Assembly: GCA_020086605.1 (NCBI GenBank)
Contig: JACBWW010000008.1
Location: 16,334,720 to 16,398,719, forward strand
Direction of reading: 5' to 3'
Origin: Lanius collurio
Taxonomy: Eukaryota; Chordata; Aves; Passeriformes; Laniidae
Length of the DNA: 64,000 nt
The translations under genes were made by a program, and so were the position numbers. The notes beneath the pieces are model-generated. The model saw only the letters and a list, made by a program, of their open reading frames with translations, had not been told where the DNA came from and searched no databases. How positions within the stretch are numbered: the first letter of the stretch is position 1; every line of letters begins with the position of its first letter. Shown here piece after piece: positions 1 to 11,345 of the stretch.

Positions 1-3000
1 TAAAAGTATTCAGGATCTAAGTGTGAGTAAAGTAATCTTTGTGTTCAGATGTCCCATATGGAGATTTCTAAAACAGTTCACACTACACTATCATTAATAT
101 TCTGGTAGTACTCCTGGTTATGTTTCCTATCGAGGACCTGTTAGGATCTGTCACTCCAGTAAAACTTCTAATTAATCTTTAATATATTGACTCTTTTGAG
201 TATTTTCATGCCAGTAGAGGCTTGGTTTTGTAGTGTTTGCAGAATTATAGGAATGTGTTTTAGACAGTACGTGGTTCCAATGTTTCGTCATTTAGCTAAA
301 TGGAAATACCTTTTCAGATCAACATTAGAGGCAGTTCTCCAACTTCTTTCAAAGTCTATGTACTTGCTGCATATCACCATCAAATAAGAGATGCTGGGAA
401 AAAATATTTTTTCTTTCTTATAAATAGATATTTTTGCTCTATTGGAATAAATTTATTGTTCAGTGTTGTAAGCCTCACTCCAAAACTGTCAGCCTCCAAT
501 TCTGCTGAGCTATGTTGACCAAAGGCATGTCATTGGGACATACTGGTTCCTGGCTGCTGTTCATGAATAAGCTGCTGGTTTAAAGCAAATTAATTGAAAG
601 CACTTCGTTTTTATTGGGGTAAAATACCTGGCCATGAGATTTCCTTACTAGAATATGTATATTAAACTTAAAGCTATTGGCTTAAAAATATCCTTGGCCT
701 GTTTTTTTGGCTTGATGACTTGCTTCGTTCAACCATTTTTACTTATTCCCAGATGATAATATTTCTTATTAGAATCTTATTTTGTAGTAGAGAAATTATC
801 TATTTGTAATTAATACTTTGCAGCCAAATCTTTGCCTTTTTTGGCTCCCTTTCCAGTGGAAGAAAAAAAAGTTGCTGCTAAGAGTTTGAATAAAGTTATG
901 GTGGTTGTATGAAAACAAGGAGTCCACTTTGCTTGTTTCTCTGTCTTGGCTTCTTTCTACCTACTATTTGTTTTGAAGGAGGAATTACTTAATTGAAAAC
1001 ATTGTCTGATTTTATCTAACTAGAAATAGCAGAAATACTGATTTCATACAATTTACTAATGGAGCATGAATGTCAGGCTGTCTTGTTCCTTTGGTGTCTG
1101 CTTTTAGTAGTGGCCAGTTAATTTCCTGTAAATGAGGGCCTGTCAGCATTTCAATCTTAAACCTTATTTTCAGAGGTTATAACTTGGCAGTTCTACATTT
1201 TTTTGAGCACAATATTGGCAAACAGACTTGAATTCACGGTGCAGATCTTATTTTTTTGAAGCTTTTACTTTAGTCTCTTTTTCATACTCACTTTCTGGTA
1301 TTATTTATGTAGCTCTAGATCTGCTAAATCAGCTGAATTAAAACTTTTTTTTAAAGCATTTGGCTTATAAAAATAGAATTTAACTTTTACCTTTGCAAAA
1401 TAAGGAAATAAAAGCAACCATATTTTAAACCATTTAAAACAGTTGTGGTCTCTGCATAATTTCTGGTTTTCTTTGCAAAATAGCAGTATTCTGCCAAATA
1501 CCTTTTTGTTTTATTTTAGTATGAGTTTCTGTATAAACATGTGCATAGTAGTTGCTTTTACATTCCTAGCATCTGGTAGTATTTTGCTTAGTAATTGTAC
1601 TGTGTATCACTAGGCAGTTCTGTCTGACGTTTGATTTTTGCAAGTGTAGTGATTGTGAAAACAACTGAAGAAGATTTAACTGATAGTGGATTGAGCAACT
1701 CATGAATTTACAGCAGCAGCTGGCATAAGTGTGTTGTCACAGTGTTTTAAATCTGCATTGTTCCTTCACTAAATTATGGTTAGTGATTTCATTCCCAAGA
1801 AGACAGGGCCTTCTATTCTGATACTCACACAATGTGAACATTGAATGGGAAGTATGAACTCAGGATTAGGTATCTAGAAAATAAGTGTTATTAGGCAGTT
1901 GTAGAAATTGATAGTAATTGATAAGGGAGGGCTTATAAAGATCCTGTCAGCAGGAAAGGGCAGAGGGAAGAATTATATGGGTTTTTTCAAATGTGTCGAT
2001 GAATGTGAATAAAAGTGCACCAATGAATTTTATCACATGTAGGTAGGATATTCATGTAAAGAAACAAATCTTACTCTAGTAAAGCACAGACCGCTATCTC
2101 CCACAGCTCTTAAGCTTAATTTGGGAGCACAGTACTTAAATTTTGTGCCAAGATTAAGAAACAGTAATTCTCTAAGTAAAAGGAGTTTTATTGAAGCATT
2201 TAATATAATGCATTTTTAAGTCAGTAGTTTTTCTGATTTTCCTCTGAGAACAAACAGTGCTTTTAAAACTACTAATCTAAACCTTCTTAAAATTTGTTGA
2301 GGTAAGTAATATTACCAAAGAAAGTACTTTTCTGAATTTATTAAATCAGCTGTATGTATTTAGGAGATGTTTAATGCTGTCATGAGAGGGTTAAGGGTTT
2401 CCTTTTTGTTAATGGAATTCTTTTATTTAAATACTTATTTGTAAGATTAGAGCTTTCAAGCCTAAACTTGCACAAAAGAATATGTCTTATAAAGATTTAA
2501 ATCTGTTAGAATAGCTTTCATATATCTCCTGTTAATATATTGAAATAGTTTTAAAAAGTCATATGTTTATGCAGAAGCTGCAAGTTGACATGGATCTGAG
2601 AATTGACTGGAGTCTGTTGAATGCCGTGAAATACAAGAATTCAATTTTTATTCTGAAAATGCATGAATCATAAATCACTGCATTTTGTAGAAGCATTCTG
2701 GGGAAACATTTCCATATTCTTGAATTGTGCTTTGCTTTCCCTTAGATATTGCTGTGGCTCAGGGTTGGAGTTAGGATATTTGCCTTGCTGGACCTTTCAT
2801 CTCCCTGTATATATAGCTGTTCTTTTGAACAGTAAGGATGCTCCTGAAGTTACTAAAAGAAGGTTCTGTAGTCTTGATCAAGCATTTGGGAGGCTGTTTA
2901 ATAAGGAATCAGAAAACTGGAAGAATTTGATTTCCCACATTGGCAATGTTGTTTGAATGCCTTCTGCTGAAAAAATCAGGCTCAGTTGTCTTGAAGTATA

Positions 3001-3283
3001 TAGAAATGTGGTGTTCATTCATTATATACCTACACCAATGTACTTGGAGCTAGTTCAGTATAAAAAAATTACACAGAAGCATTAACACTGCACTTTTTTC
3101 AGTCTAATTTAACTTGCTAGTAGGTTAGCCCAGCAGGGTACCACAGCATATGGTTAAATTGCTGCTGACAGCCAAACTGTTTTTTAGAAGGTACACACAT
3201 TTCTCTCTAGCCAGGCTGCTTTTCAGCATCAATAAATTTTTATCATCCAATGCAAAAAATAACCAATTCATTTTATTTTTCAG
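1..3283 (+). other. CENPK: CENPK intron upstream of the first visible exon
   Basis: The window opens inside CENPK: the first recognisable exon starts with two bases that complete a codon begun in an exon to the left. I searched this stretch for the preceding exon, which in the family encodes a Gln-Trp-Gln-rich coiled-coil segment, and found nothing with the right splice phase. A TGG-AAG-AAA run after a splice-like CAG near 855 runs into a stop within ten codons. The stretch is AT-rich and without long open frames. I see no other feature in it. Confidence 0.7.
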
Positions 3284-3330
3284 TAATTTCTACCAATCCA
3301 GATGTACTGTTAGAATTAGGAAAAGAAGAG
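3284..3330 (+). CDS. CENPK: CENPK coding exon A
   Basis: A 47-base exon between a pyrimidine-rich acceptor (TTTTATTTTTCAG) and a perfect donor (GAG/GTAAGT). The first two bases finish a codon from the missing upstream exon; the rest reads ISTNPDVLLELGKEE and ends in phase 0. The LLELGKEE block matches the conserved segment before the coiled coil of CENP-K. Confidence 0.9.
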
Positions 3331-3961
3331 GTAAGTCTTTTGTTTGTAAGAGATCATAAATATTTTTGTGGAAAAAGAGAAAAACACTATCTACAATCAC
3401 TGCATTTTCCTATGACTGTTCCTAGGGTGGACTACTGCTAAAATACTGTGTATTTTCCTTCAGCCATTTTTGTTGTTCTAATGCTTTTTTTCCCCTATAG
3501 TATAACTAGTAAAATTTCCTAGTTGTGATGATTGAGGTTTTAAATTGACTTATTGCACAAGTCAGTGGGTAATGCACTGTAAACAGTATTTTGCCTCTGG
3601 ATACACCGTCTAATCACAGTAGCTCACCAAACTCATCTGAAACGAAAATGGTGTGATAATCAACATCCCTGCTACATTATTGCTCTAAGGCCTCACTCAG
3701 GATTGGAGCCCCATTGTGCAGGGTCCCACCTGGAGACAGAAATCTCGTGCCAAGGAGAGTGATGACCATGCCTTGCAAAGATTTAGCCATCATCTTTTAA
3801 CATCATGCAACGGGGCTCGTTTGTATGGCTGAAGCGTACACACTGTGCCTTTCAAGATTACCTTCATTTAACATTGCACAAGTGCTTGGGCAAGAAGATC
3901 CACTCAGAATTGAGTGTTTCAAGATGATTCATGGCTGAATTTTAGTTGCTAAGTAGACTGT

Positions 3962-4310
3962 GTCACAGAATATCTGGAGTTGGAATGGACCTCTGGAGGC
4001 AGAATCATTGAATTGTTTAGGTTGGATAAGACCTCTAAGATCCTATAGTCCACCCATCCAAATCTACCACTAAACCCTGCCCCTGGGTGCCTCACAGGAT
4101 TGTGTTGAGGTGGCTTTTGAATATCTTTCTTCTAAGAGGGAGACTCCACTGCCTCTCTGGGCTGCTTATTACAGTGCTCAGTAACCCTCCAGTAAAACAG
4201 TTCTTCCTAATTTTCAGATGGAGCTTCCTGTATTCTAGTTTGTGCCTGTTGCCCCTTGTCCTATTACTTGACACTGCTGAAAAGAGTATGACCTTATCTT
4301 CTGACACCTG
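3962..4310 (-). repeat. CR1 LINE 3' fragments, minus strand
   Basis: Read on the minus strand, this matches the 3' end of avian CR1: the phrase for a poorly matched tail (AGAATCATTGAATTGTTTAGG), the 'aagacctctaagatcc' motif, and further in the conserved 'cctcttgtcctatcacttg'-like block. At 3962-3998 a second, shorter CR1 tail with the same 'ggaatggacctctgg' motif lies immediately beside it, so two CR1 termini appear to abut. Family assignment is from memory of the CR1 consensus. Confidence 0.75.
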
Positions 4311-4889
4311 CCTTTAATATATTTGTGTGTATTTTTTTAAACAAAAAGTTATAATATATTGCATTTCATACTTAATAAAAAATTATGTAATATTATATGT
4401 TACAGGGAAGAGTCAGTTATCTTAAACATTGAGTTCTGTGCCAATAATTTGCAAGTAGTTTGCTGAGTTCCTCCATTGGAAGAAAGAACAAATCAGAATG
4501 TCTTTTGGGTAATATTACACTATTCTGATGGGACTTGGGAATGCTATGTGACTTGAGAATATTCCTAAGTCTGTTGCCTTCTGGTATCACTCAAAACAGC
4601 AAATTCAACTGCTGTTAAGTGTCACTATCAAAAAGTTGTTAGATTACACACTTTGATTTGCCTGTATAGATATGGCATGTTGGTCTGATATTTGAGGATT
4701 CCAGTTTTTTTCAGATGTTGTATAGATGGAGCATATTTGCTTCTGTAGCATATTTTCAGAATTCATATTTCTTTGAGCTGAATTCTCAAATGCTCCTATT
4801 TTGTATGGAAAAAACATATCCAAGTCACAGGCTTATATTAGAAAAAGCAGAAACTATTAGAAACTTTATTTTGTAGAAGAACATAGTGC

Positions 4890-5167
4890 TCTAACAGGGA
4901 CCTCATCAATTGAAACAAGTATCTGAAGAGGATGGAGCCAGGCTCTTCTTGCTGATGCCAAGCAGTAGGACGAGGCAGTGGGATGCGCAAGTAAATGAGG
5001 AAGAGCTGCTTTCACTGTGCACTGGAACAGATTGCCCAGAGAGTTTGTGGAGTCTCTCTCACTGGAGTTTCTCAAGAAGTGTGTGGATGCAGCCTGTGCC
5101 ATGTGCTCTTGGATGACCTTGCTTGAGTAGGGAGGTTGGACCAGATGACCCACTGTGGTCCCACACA
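4890..5167 (+). repeat. CR1 LINE 3' end, left part (interrupted)
   Basis: A plus-strand CR1 3' region: 'cctcatcaattgaaacaagt', 'gatggagccaggctcttctt', 'cagattgcccagagag' and 'gaggttggaccagatgaccc' follow the order of the CR1 consensus. The sequence stops after 'tggtccc' and resumes at 5665 beyond an inserted LTR. The left limit is approximate. Confidence 0.8.
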
Positions 5168-5664
5168 ATGGTTAAGAAAAATTCCCTGTCCAACAATCCA
5201 GGAGCCACTGTGTCAGTCACTAAACCCATTTGCAGAGAGACACCCCACACTCAGACAGTTAGATCAGGTCTCCTTACCAACTCAACTCCAGGTTTCCTTC
5301 TTCCCTTAGGCTCACACATCTTAATCCTTAAAATAATTTAATTAAGGCATAATAACTAAACAGCTTGAGCTGGGTGCCTCTGAGGAGGGACCCACAACAA
5401 GGAATTTTATACCCTCAAAGCCAAAAGGCTTTTATACCCTCATGTGTTTAACATGTGTAAACATGGAAAAGTCCAGGTGTCATCAACCATGTCTCATTGT
5501 CCCCTCACCTGGCAGGGCCACATGTATCTGGGCCCCTTGCTCTGCAGAGACATAGCAGTTCATGGCCTTTATCCAGGGGCTCTTGCCAGAGCTCAGCCCA
5601 GAGCTCAACCTACAGCTCTCACTGCAGCTGCACCCTGAGCTACCTGCACTGAATGTGTTCCTCA
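5168..5664 (-). mobile_element. Solo LTR nested in a CR1
   Basis: A 497-base insertion inside the CR1 3' end, flanked on both sides by ACACA (5163-5167 and 5665-5669), which fits a 5-base target-site duplication. On the minus strand it begins TGAGGAAC, and it carries two TATAAAA motifs (complements at 5430-5436 and 5405-5411) in a 12-base direct repeat, followed by an AT-rich stretch rich in AATTAAATT, as expected for promoter and poly(A) regions of an LTR. The last bases read CCAT rather than a clean CA, so the exact end may be off by a base. No internal retroviral genes lie beside it. I do not know the family. Confidence 0.6.
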
Positions 5665-5695
5665 ACACAGCCTTACCCATTCTGTGATTCTGTAA
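5665..5695 (+). repeat. CR1 LINE 3' terminus, right part
   Basis: The tail 'cccattctgtgattctgta' is the repeated terminal motif of avian CR1. It follows directly on the CR1 sequence that stopped at 5167 once the LTR is taken out. Confidence 0.7.
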
Positions 5696-6252
5696 TGAAA
5701 GACCCAGCCTACTGAGAGTCCACAGTTCCCTAGATTCAGCAATTCCTATAGCTTCTGACTACAGTAGTTTTATTTTTATGTGTTTACTCTCCCAGATATG
5801 TCCATAGCACTGAGGATCATTTAATTCATGGATGCAGTTAGTCCTGCTGCTCAGCATCTTAATTTTCTGTACATTTTATGTTGGTGCAATTAGTAAGGAT
5901 ACCTTCTTGCCAGCAGCTGCAGTAATTTAGACAATAGGGTCCTGGTGCTGTAGACATTTTCTCCTCAGTTGTTCATCAGCTGAGCAGTTCATGCATGTGC
6001 TCCACAATCTGCTTCAGGTAAAATTAAGTATTTTGTTAAGCTCTGTAAGCTTCAAGAAGACATTAAGGAGCAACTGATCACAGTGACATTTTGAATAGCT
6101 CCTGCATTTTAAACTGGATTTTAATGTTTATTAAGAAATTGCAGATGATTTTGTCCCTCTTTATCAGATTTACAAATGTAGCCTTAAATAGAGCAAATAC
6201 TACAGACTCAGCTACCTGCAAAAAGTAGTTTAATTTCAATTTTTTTTTATAG

Positions 6253-6335
6253 TTGCAGAAAGTAAAAAATGATCTTGAAATGTTGCTGTCAACAGTTCGG
6301 TCAAAGAATAAAAAGCTGGAAGAAGATCTGAAAAG
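6253..6335 (+). CDS. CENPK: CENPK coding exon B (coiled coil)
   Basis: An 83-base exon starting in phase 0 after an AT-and-T-rich acceptor (TTTTTTTTATAG) and ending before GTAATA. It reads LQKVKNDLEMLLST and then a lysine/glutamate-rich segment, ending with two bases of an Arg codon. Charged heptad-like spacing fits the central coiled coil of CENP-K. Confidence 0.92.
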
Positions 6336-6457
6336 GTAATACAATAATTTGGATTTAGGAATGCTGCAAGCTTTTTTTTTTTTTTTTGACTGCCCAAGGA
6401 AACTATTTATGAGTTGTGTTATGAGTTGTGCCATTTCCTACTTTTCATGTTTCAAAG

Positions 6458-6556
6458 AGAGCAGCAGTGGTGTCAGGAGCAGGAGCAGATGCTAGATACT
6501 CTTAATAAAAATGAAGAAGAGACAAAAACCCAAGTTGAACAACCTTCCACAAAAAG
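6458..6556 (+). CDS. CENPK: CENPK coding exon C (coiled coil)
   Basis: A 99-base exon only 122 bases after exon B. Its first base completes the Arg codon, then it reads EQQWCQEQEQMLDTLNKNEE and more acidic coiled coil, ending with AG of a split codon before GTATTT. The acceptor is weak in pyrimidines (CATGTTTCAAAG). Confidence 0.92.
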
Positions 6557-6836
6557 GTATTTCTGCATTTTTGAGTTATAAATTGAAGAATTTAAATATC
6601 GAGAGGAGCAAATGAGCAAGCAAACTCTGAAAATGTATTCCTTGTTTTATTTAATAGATCACATAATTGCTTAGTAATCTGTATTGGAAACATGGAAGTA
6701 ATGCTGCTATATCCTGTGATTAAAGATGTTGAATTTATAATTATAAATTATAAATAAATAAGGGGGTTTTTTTACTTATAAAGGACTTTTTAATGACTTT
6801 ATTTGATTTCATGTTCTATTGCTATGTTTTTACTAG

Positions 6837-6978
6837 TAGTTTGAATATTAGAGGACTTGAACTGAAAAATAAAATAATGAAATTAAAGGCCTATAAGAAA
6901 GAACTTTTGAGTGCTTTGGGTGAATTCCTGGATGAACATTTTCCTCTTCCAGAGAAAGGTGAAAATACTGAAAAGAAG
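6837..6978 (+). CDS. CENPK: CENPK coding exon D
   Basis: A 142-base exon after TTTTTACTAG. It completes a Ser codon and reads SLNIRGLELKNKIMKLKAYK, then the well-conserved ALGEFLDEHFPLP block, ending in a lysine-rich GENTEKK before GTAAGG. The EFLxEHFPLP core is the segment I recognise most firmly as CENP-K. Confidence 0.95.
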
Positions 6979-7779
6979 GTAAGGCTTTTCTTTACCTATT
7001 AAATTTGAAATGTTCATTTTATGTTTAATTAGAGGCAATATCTGTTTAAAGTCACTACCATTGAATCTGCAGTTGTATTTTGAAATAAGCATAGTTCTTA
7101 CAGCTGATCCTCTCAGTTTCATTTCCATTTTTCAGGTTGTTTTATATTATTTAAGGCTGTTTCCAGCTGGATATTTTCCTTAATGCACATATCCTTTGCC
7201 CAATGAGATGCATAGTAATGTATTGTATTTCTCACTGAACTGCAAGCTATGCCAAATTTGGAAATGGTGTGGGGTTCAGTCCAAATTGACTCATTTTCTT
7301 TTTTACTTGACTGGGCAAGTAGATTCCTATTTTCCTTGGCAAAGCAAATTTTAATTGTCTAACAATGTTTTTGGAACAATAAGGAATAGTGTTTATAATT
7401 ACAGAGTAGTTTGGAATGTTAACCATCAGATTTTGTTCAGGCAAACTGGGTCAAAAATTGTCTTAAAACTTCAGGGAAAATAGGCAGCCAGGGAGTATTT
7501 TGCATAATAAGTTCAAAGTGTGCAGTAAAAATAAAATTATTACCATTACTATTTGATAGATATAAAAAAGCTATGAAAAAAGGCAGAGCTTGATTTTGAT
7601 TTCAGGCACACTTAACATTACAGAAGTAGAAACAATTTCTTTAATCCAGTTCCCTGTTATTTCAGATAACTACATAATACAATTTCTTCAATATTATCAT
7701 TGAGCTCCATTTTAGAACAAATAATTTTTTCTACTACTGTTTCTACTGTGTTTTTTCTCCTAGTACCTCAGTACTCTGG

Positions 7780-8360
7780 TTAGAAGCTGTCTCATAACTT
7801 CCAGTTTAAATTTATCCATGTCTAACACAGATCCACTGCTATTCTTACACCAGAATTTTCCTTAGAATAGCTCTGTTTCTTTCTTGTGTTTATTACCTCT
7901 GATATATTTATAGGCAGCAATCTCATACCCTCTCTTTCTTTGTTTTCTAATTGAACTAGCAATGCCTTTATGTTCTCCTGTAAGATAGTATTTTTCAATT
8001 CCCTAGCTTATCCTAGTAATACCCATTTTCTATGTTTAATTCCACTTGGATTCATCTTTTTTGCAACTTGCTAAACAACAATATTATAAACAAAACTACT
8101 AGCTCATACCCATGACCAAAGCAACTAATTACACTCTTGTCTTTTTCTGTCTGTAATTTGCAGCTAATGAATCCTGAGCTTTTAATTAAAAAAAAAAATT
8201 CTTGGTTTTGCACAATAAGTACATAATTTTGCACATAACAATATCAAATGGAGATGTCGAGACATGATGTCCATTTTCAAAGTATTTAAACATCTTATTT
8301 TGTTGAATCTTAGTTTTTTCTGTATACCCATGCATTTGTGTCCTGCTGTTAGTAAATATG
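7780..8360 (-). repeat. Old CR1-like LINE relic, minus strand
   Basis: Weakly resembles the 3' part of old sauropsid CR1 families read backwards ('ctttcttgtgtttattacctctgat', 'gcagcaatctcataccctct', 'atgttctcctgtaagatag'). It sits in the correct order and orientation next to the clearer reverse-transcriptase piece at 8376-8570. It is strongly decayed and limits are approximate. Confidence 0.4.
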
Positions 8361-8375
8361 ACATTGTGCTCTCAG

Positions 8376-8570
8376 TCTCTCCAGTTTAGAAACAAGGATC
8401 TCGTGCAGGACAGTGTCAAATGCTTTGCACAAGTCCGGGTAGATGATATCAGTTTCCCTTTTCCCCAAACACTGTAACTCTACTGTAGAAGTCCACTAAA
8501 TTTGTTGGGTGCAATTGGTCTTCAATGAAGCCATGTTGGCTGTCACCAATCACTTCTACTTAAACAGAAA
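8376..8570 (-). repeat. CR1 reverse-transcriptase fragment, minus strand
   Basis: The minus-strand translation contains VIGDSQHGF followed by NLVDFYSRV, hallmarks of the CR1 ORF2 reverse-transcriptase region, then breaks into stops and frameshifts. It is a short dead fragment of a non-LTR retrotransposon. Confidence 0.75.
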
Positions 8571-10539
8571 AATTACTTTGATTAATTTCAACACAAGGTT
8601 TTATCTTCCCTTAGCCTAAATTTTATGTATGAATTTCCTGAACTCTTAAACACAGTTTGTTTTCTGACAAGTTTTTTTCTTTCTTTTCATGCTTTGTGAA
8701 TTTATAGCTTTTCTGTATCTTTTGACTCACTGGGATCACTTGGCTTAACTACAGATCCTGCCCCTAATCTGCATTTAAGTGAATAATTGAGAAGGCAGGA
8801 CAGCCAGACATTTTTGCCTACATTGTTTTACTGAGTGTCAGAAATACACAGTGTGATCACTGGGAATGAAATTTGCTGCTATGTTGATTCAGGACAACCC
8901 ATTATTCACTTTATTATCAGCAGTCAGACTGATTTAGCAGTCTTAACTCTGCACATCAGTAATTTTGCTTCACTTTGTGGAAGCATCTTGTGTTCACAGT
9001 GGTTCTGTGTGAGGGCAAATGCGGGATTGATGTCTGTAGGACATGGCTGCAGCATAGTGTGAACTGCTCCAAGCCTCACTGGTGTGGTTCTGCCCTCCTT
9101 TCCCCTGGCACATGCATGTCAGATTGGGAGTAGGGGTGAAGACTGGGTCACAGCAGCTCAGGTTGGCTTACATTGCTGTGGCCCAACACCTTTAGTATAC
9201 ATAGTGACTGTAGTGACAATTATCTTGCATTTTAAATCTAGGATTAAAAAATAGGGGTTTTTTTCAAGATAATATGAAGAATCAGAGGTTGAGGAATATT
9301 TTTTATGCAAATCTGTCTAACTGGAAGGGTGAAGAAGATGCCTTTCAGGCTAAATAATGAAATGCTGAACATCCTGCTTAAAGTGACATAATAAGCATTA
9401 ATTGATTAGAGGTACTAATAACTAATAATTAGTTATTAGTAATAATTTTGACCAGGGGTAGAGGCTTTGAAGTACCTTCATGTTTGCTCTAAGGAATTTT
9501 TTGTAGATAGTGTAGATTCTATTTCTTGATAAATAATTCATAATAAAGACACACAGGTAGATGTTATTGGGCCATAGCTCCAGGATTTGCAGAGTTTCCA
9601 TGGAGCAGGCTGTCCATGGAAGCTGAAACTTCTGACTCTCTGCAAGTGAGAATATTACAAACTGTGACTGGAAAAAAGGATTCAGAATTTGCCTTTTACA
9701 CATTCTTCTTTCTTGCTTGTGTTCATCTTCTGTTCCAGAAGTGGAGTTTGTATAAGGTGCTGCACACCTGTTAATATCTTAGGACATAAATTGATATAAT
9801 GCTGAGAAAGCCAGTGGTATATTATCTCTTTTTATTTTACTGAAATTGGAGTGCATGGGGAAAAAGAATAAAACCGAAAAATTAAATAGTCGGGTTTACT
9901 GTGCAACAGTACGAGCAGATCCAGATTGCTGCCCAAGGGACTCTATCACTTTATAGACAAATGGCTTGATTTGCTTGCTACAAAGGAGAACAACTAATTT
10001 TCTAGTGATATTTTATCATTGCCTTTTTTTTCCACCCAAAGTCTTCAGTTATTCTCTTTCTGAACCATGATAAGATAATTTTTTTAGTTGAATACAAAGC
10101 AAATAAGTATGCATTGTCAAGTCATGAAAAAATACTAAGGCGCTATGAAATGAAGTCTTGAGTTGTGTCAAATTTGTATTCTAAACATTTATTTAAAGCT
10201 CATGAAAAATATTTTTCCCCTAACAAATCTTGTTCACAGAGAGTTCTGTACTACATTATAAATGTGATGTACTAGGTTTTATTTAAATTAAAATAGACAG
10301 AAACATTATGATCACTGTAGATTAATCTCAGTAATTCAAAAAATGTTACATTTGAAGCATAGGATTTTGAACTTGAAGATTTAAATGCTACCTTGTATTT
10401 CAGGACTAAGTAAAAGTTTTCATCTATTGAGTACTACGCAATCAAATAATTCTGTAATTATTTTACTTTGTCAATTAACATTTTTCCTGACTGGTTTGAG
10501 GTTTTTTTAATTTGGCTGGGGGGGTGGTTGTCTTTCCAG

Positions 10540-10593
10540 AACTCTTCTGCAGAGCCAGCTGTGGAACTGATAACAATACAAGAAGTTCTAGAG
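10540..10593 (+). CDS. CENPK: CENPK coding exon E
   Basis: A 54-base exon in phase 0 on both sides (18 codons), after TGTCTTTCCAG and before a strong donor GAG/GTAAGA. It reads NSSAEPAVELITIQEVLE; the LITIQEVLE block aligns with the family's LITLHEMLE segment. Being a multiple of three, its skipping would keep frame. Confidence 0.92.
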
Positions 10594-10643
10594 GTAAGAT
10601 GCTTTTACTGTGTAGATTTGAGGAATTTTAAATACTCAGATGT

Positions 10644-10676
10644 AATAATGATGATGATGATAATAATAATAATAAA
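10644..10676 (+). repeat. ATG/ATA trinucleotide microsatellite
   Basis: Four ATG units run directly into five ATA-type units, about 50 bases downstream of the exon E donor. Likely to be length-variable. Confidence 0.85.
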
Positions 10677-10751
10677 GTGTTGATTTTAAAAATAAATAAC
10701 AGTATATGTCATTAATATAGTTAATCTAGGATGATTACGAATTTGTGTCTT

Positions 10752-11095
10752 CAAGAAGACTGCAGGGAGACACCTCGTTGCAGCTTTCTAGTACTGAAAG
10801 GGGGCCTATAAAAAGACGAGAGCAAGTTTTTACATGGAAGAATAGTTTTAAATTAAAAAAAGAGAGGTTTAGTTAGCTGTTGAGAAGAAATTCTTTACTG
10901 TGAGGGTGCGGAGGCACAGGAACAGGTTGCCCAGAGAAACTGTGGATGCCCATCCCTGGAAATGTTCAAGGCCAGGTTGGATGGGGCTTTGAGCAAGCAG
11001 ATCTAGTGGAAGGTGTCCCTGCCTATGGCATGGGGTTAGAACCAGATGATCTTTAAGGTACGTTCCAACCCAAACCATTCTACGAAGGGCATGAA
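10752..11095 (+). repeat. CR1 LINE 3' end, plus strand
   Basis: A typical CR1 3' region: 'gggggcctataaaaagacga', 'gaagaaattctttactgtga', 'aacaggttgcccagagaaac', 'gccaggttggatggggcttt', 'gatgatctttaaggtacgtt', and 'caacccaaaccattctacga' in consensus order. The start is approximate. Confidence 0.9.
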
Positions 11096-11345
11096 CATGA
11101 TCTCCATGAACTGAAAAAGAATGACAAAATTGATTTTGTTTTTAACTCCATTAACTAATTCTGTATTGAGATAAGGAATTGAGTCTACATTTATTCTGGA
11201 TAAAAGCAGGATTCTGGTTCTAATTTTTTACATCAAAAAAGATATTATGAAGTTACTTGGAAGTCCTTTTATTTTGAACAGCTTTTATATTTCTTCTGTA
11301 GTATTTTATTTCTTATATTGCCCTGCCTGTGTTTGAAAAGACAGA

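Larger units (their letters stand above)
3331..6252 (+). other. CENPK: CENPK intron with CR1 and LTR insertions
   Basis: Intron between coding exons A and B. It contains two minus-strand CR1 3' ends (about 3962-4310) and a plus-strand CR1 3' end split by an LTR (about 4890-5695). The rest is ordinary AT-rich intron; I see nothing else in it. Confidence 0.8.
6979..10539 (+). other. CENPK: CENPK intron with old CR1 remnants
   Basis: Intron of 3561 bases between coding exons D and E. It holds an old minus-strand CR1 relic (about 7780-8570) and otherwise AT-rich sequence. The segment 9060-9200 is locally less AT-rich and may be another old insertion, but I cannot assign it. Confidence 0.8.

Noticed and set aside
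850..900. CAG followed by TGG-AAG-AAA codons resembling the missing upstream CENPK exon
   Set aside because: Stops after about ten codons and has no GT donor in the right phase; the resemblance is a lysine run.
6078..6434. 118-codon minus-strand open frame across a CENPK exon
   Set aside because: Antisense shadow of the coiled-coil exon and its T-rich flanks; Lys/Phe-rich, no motif.
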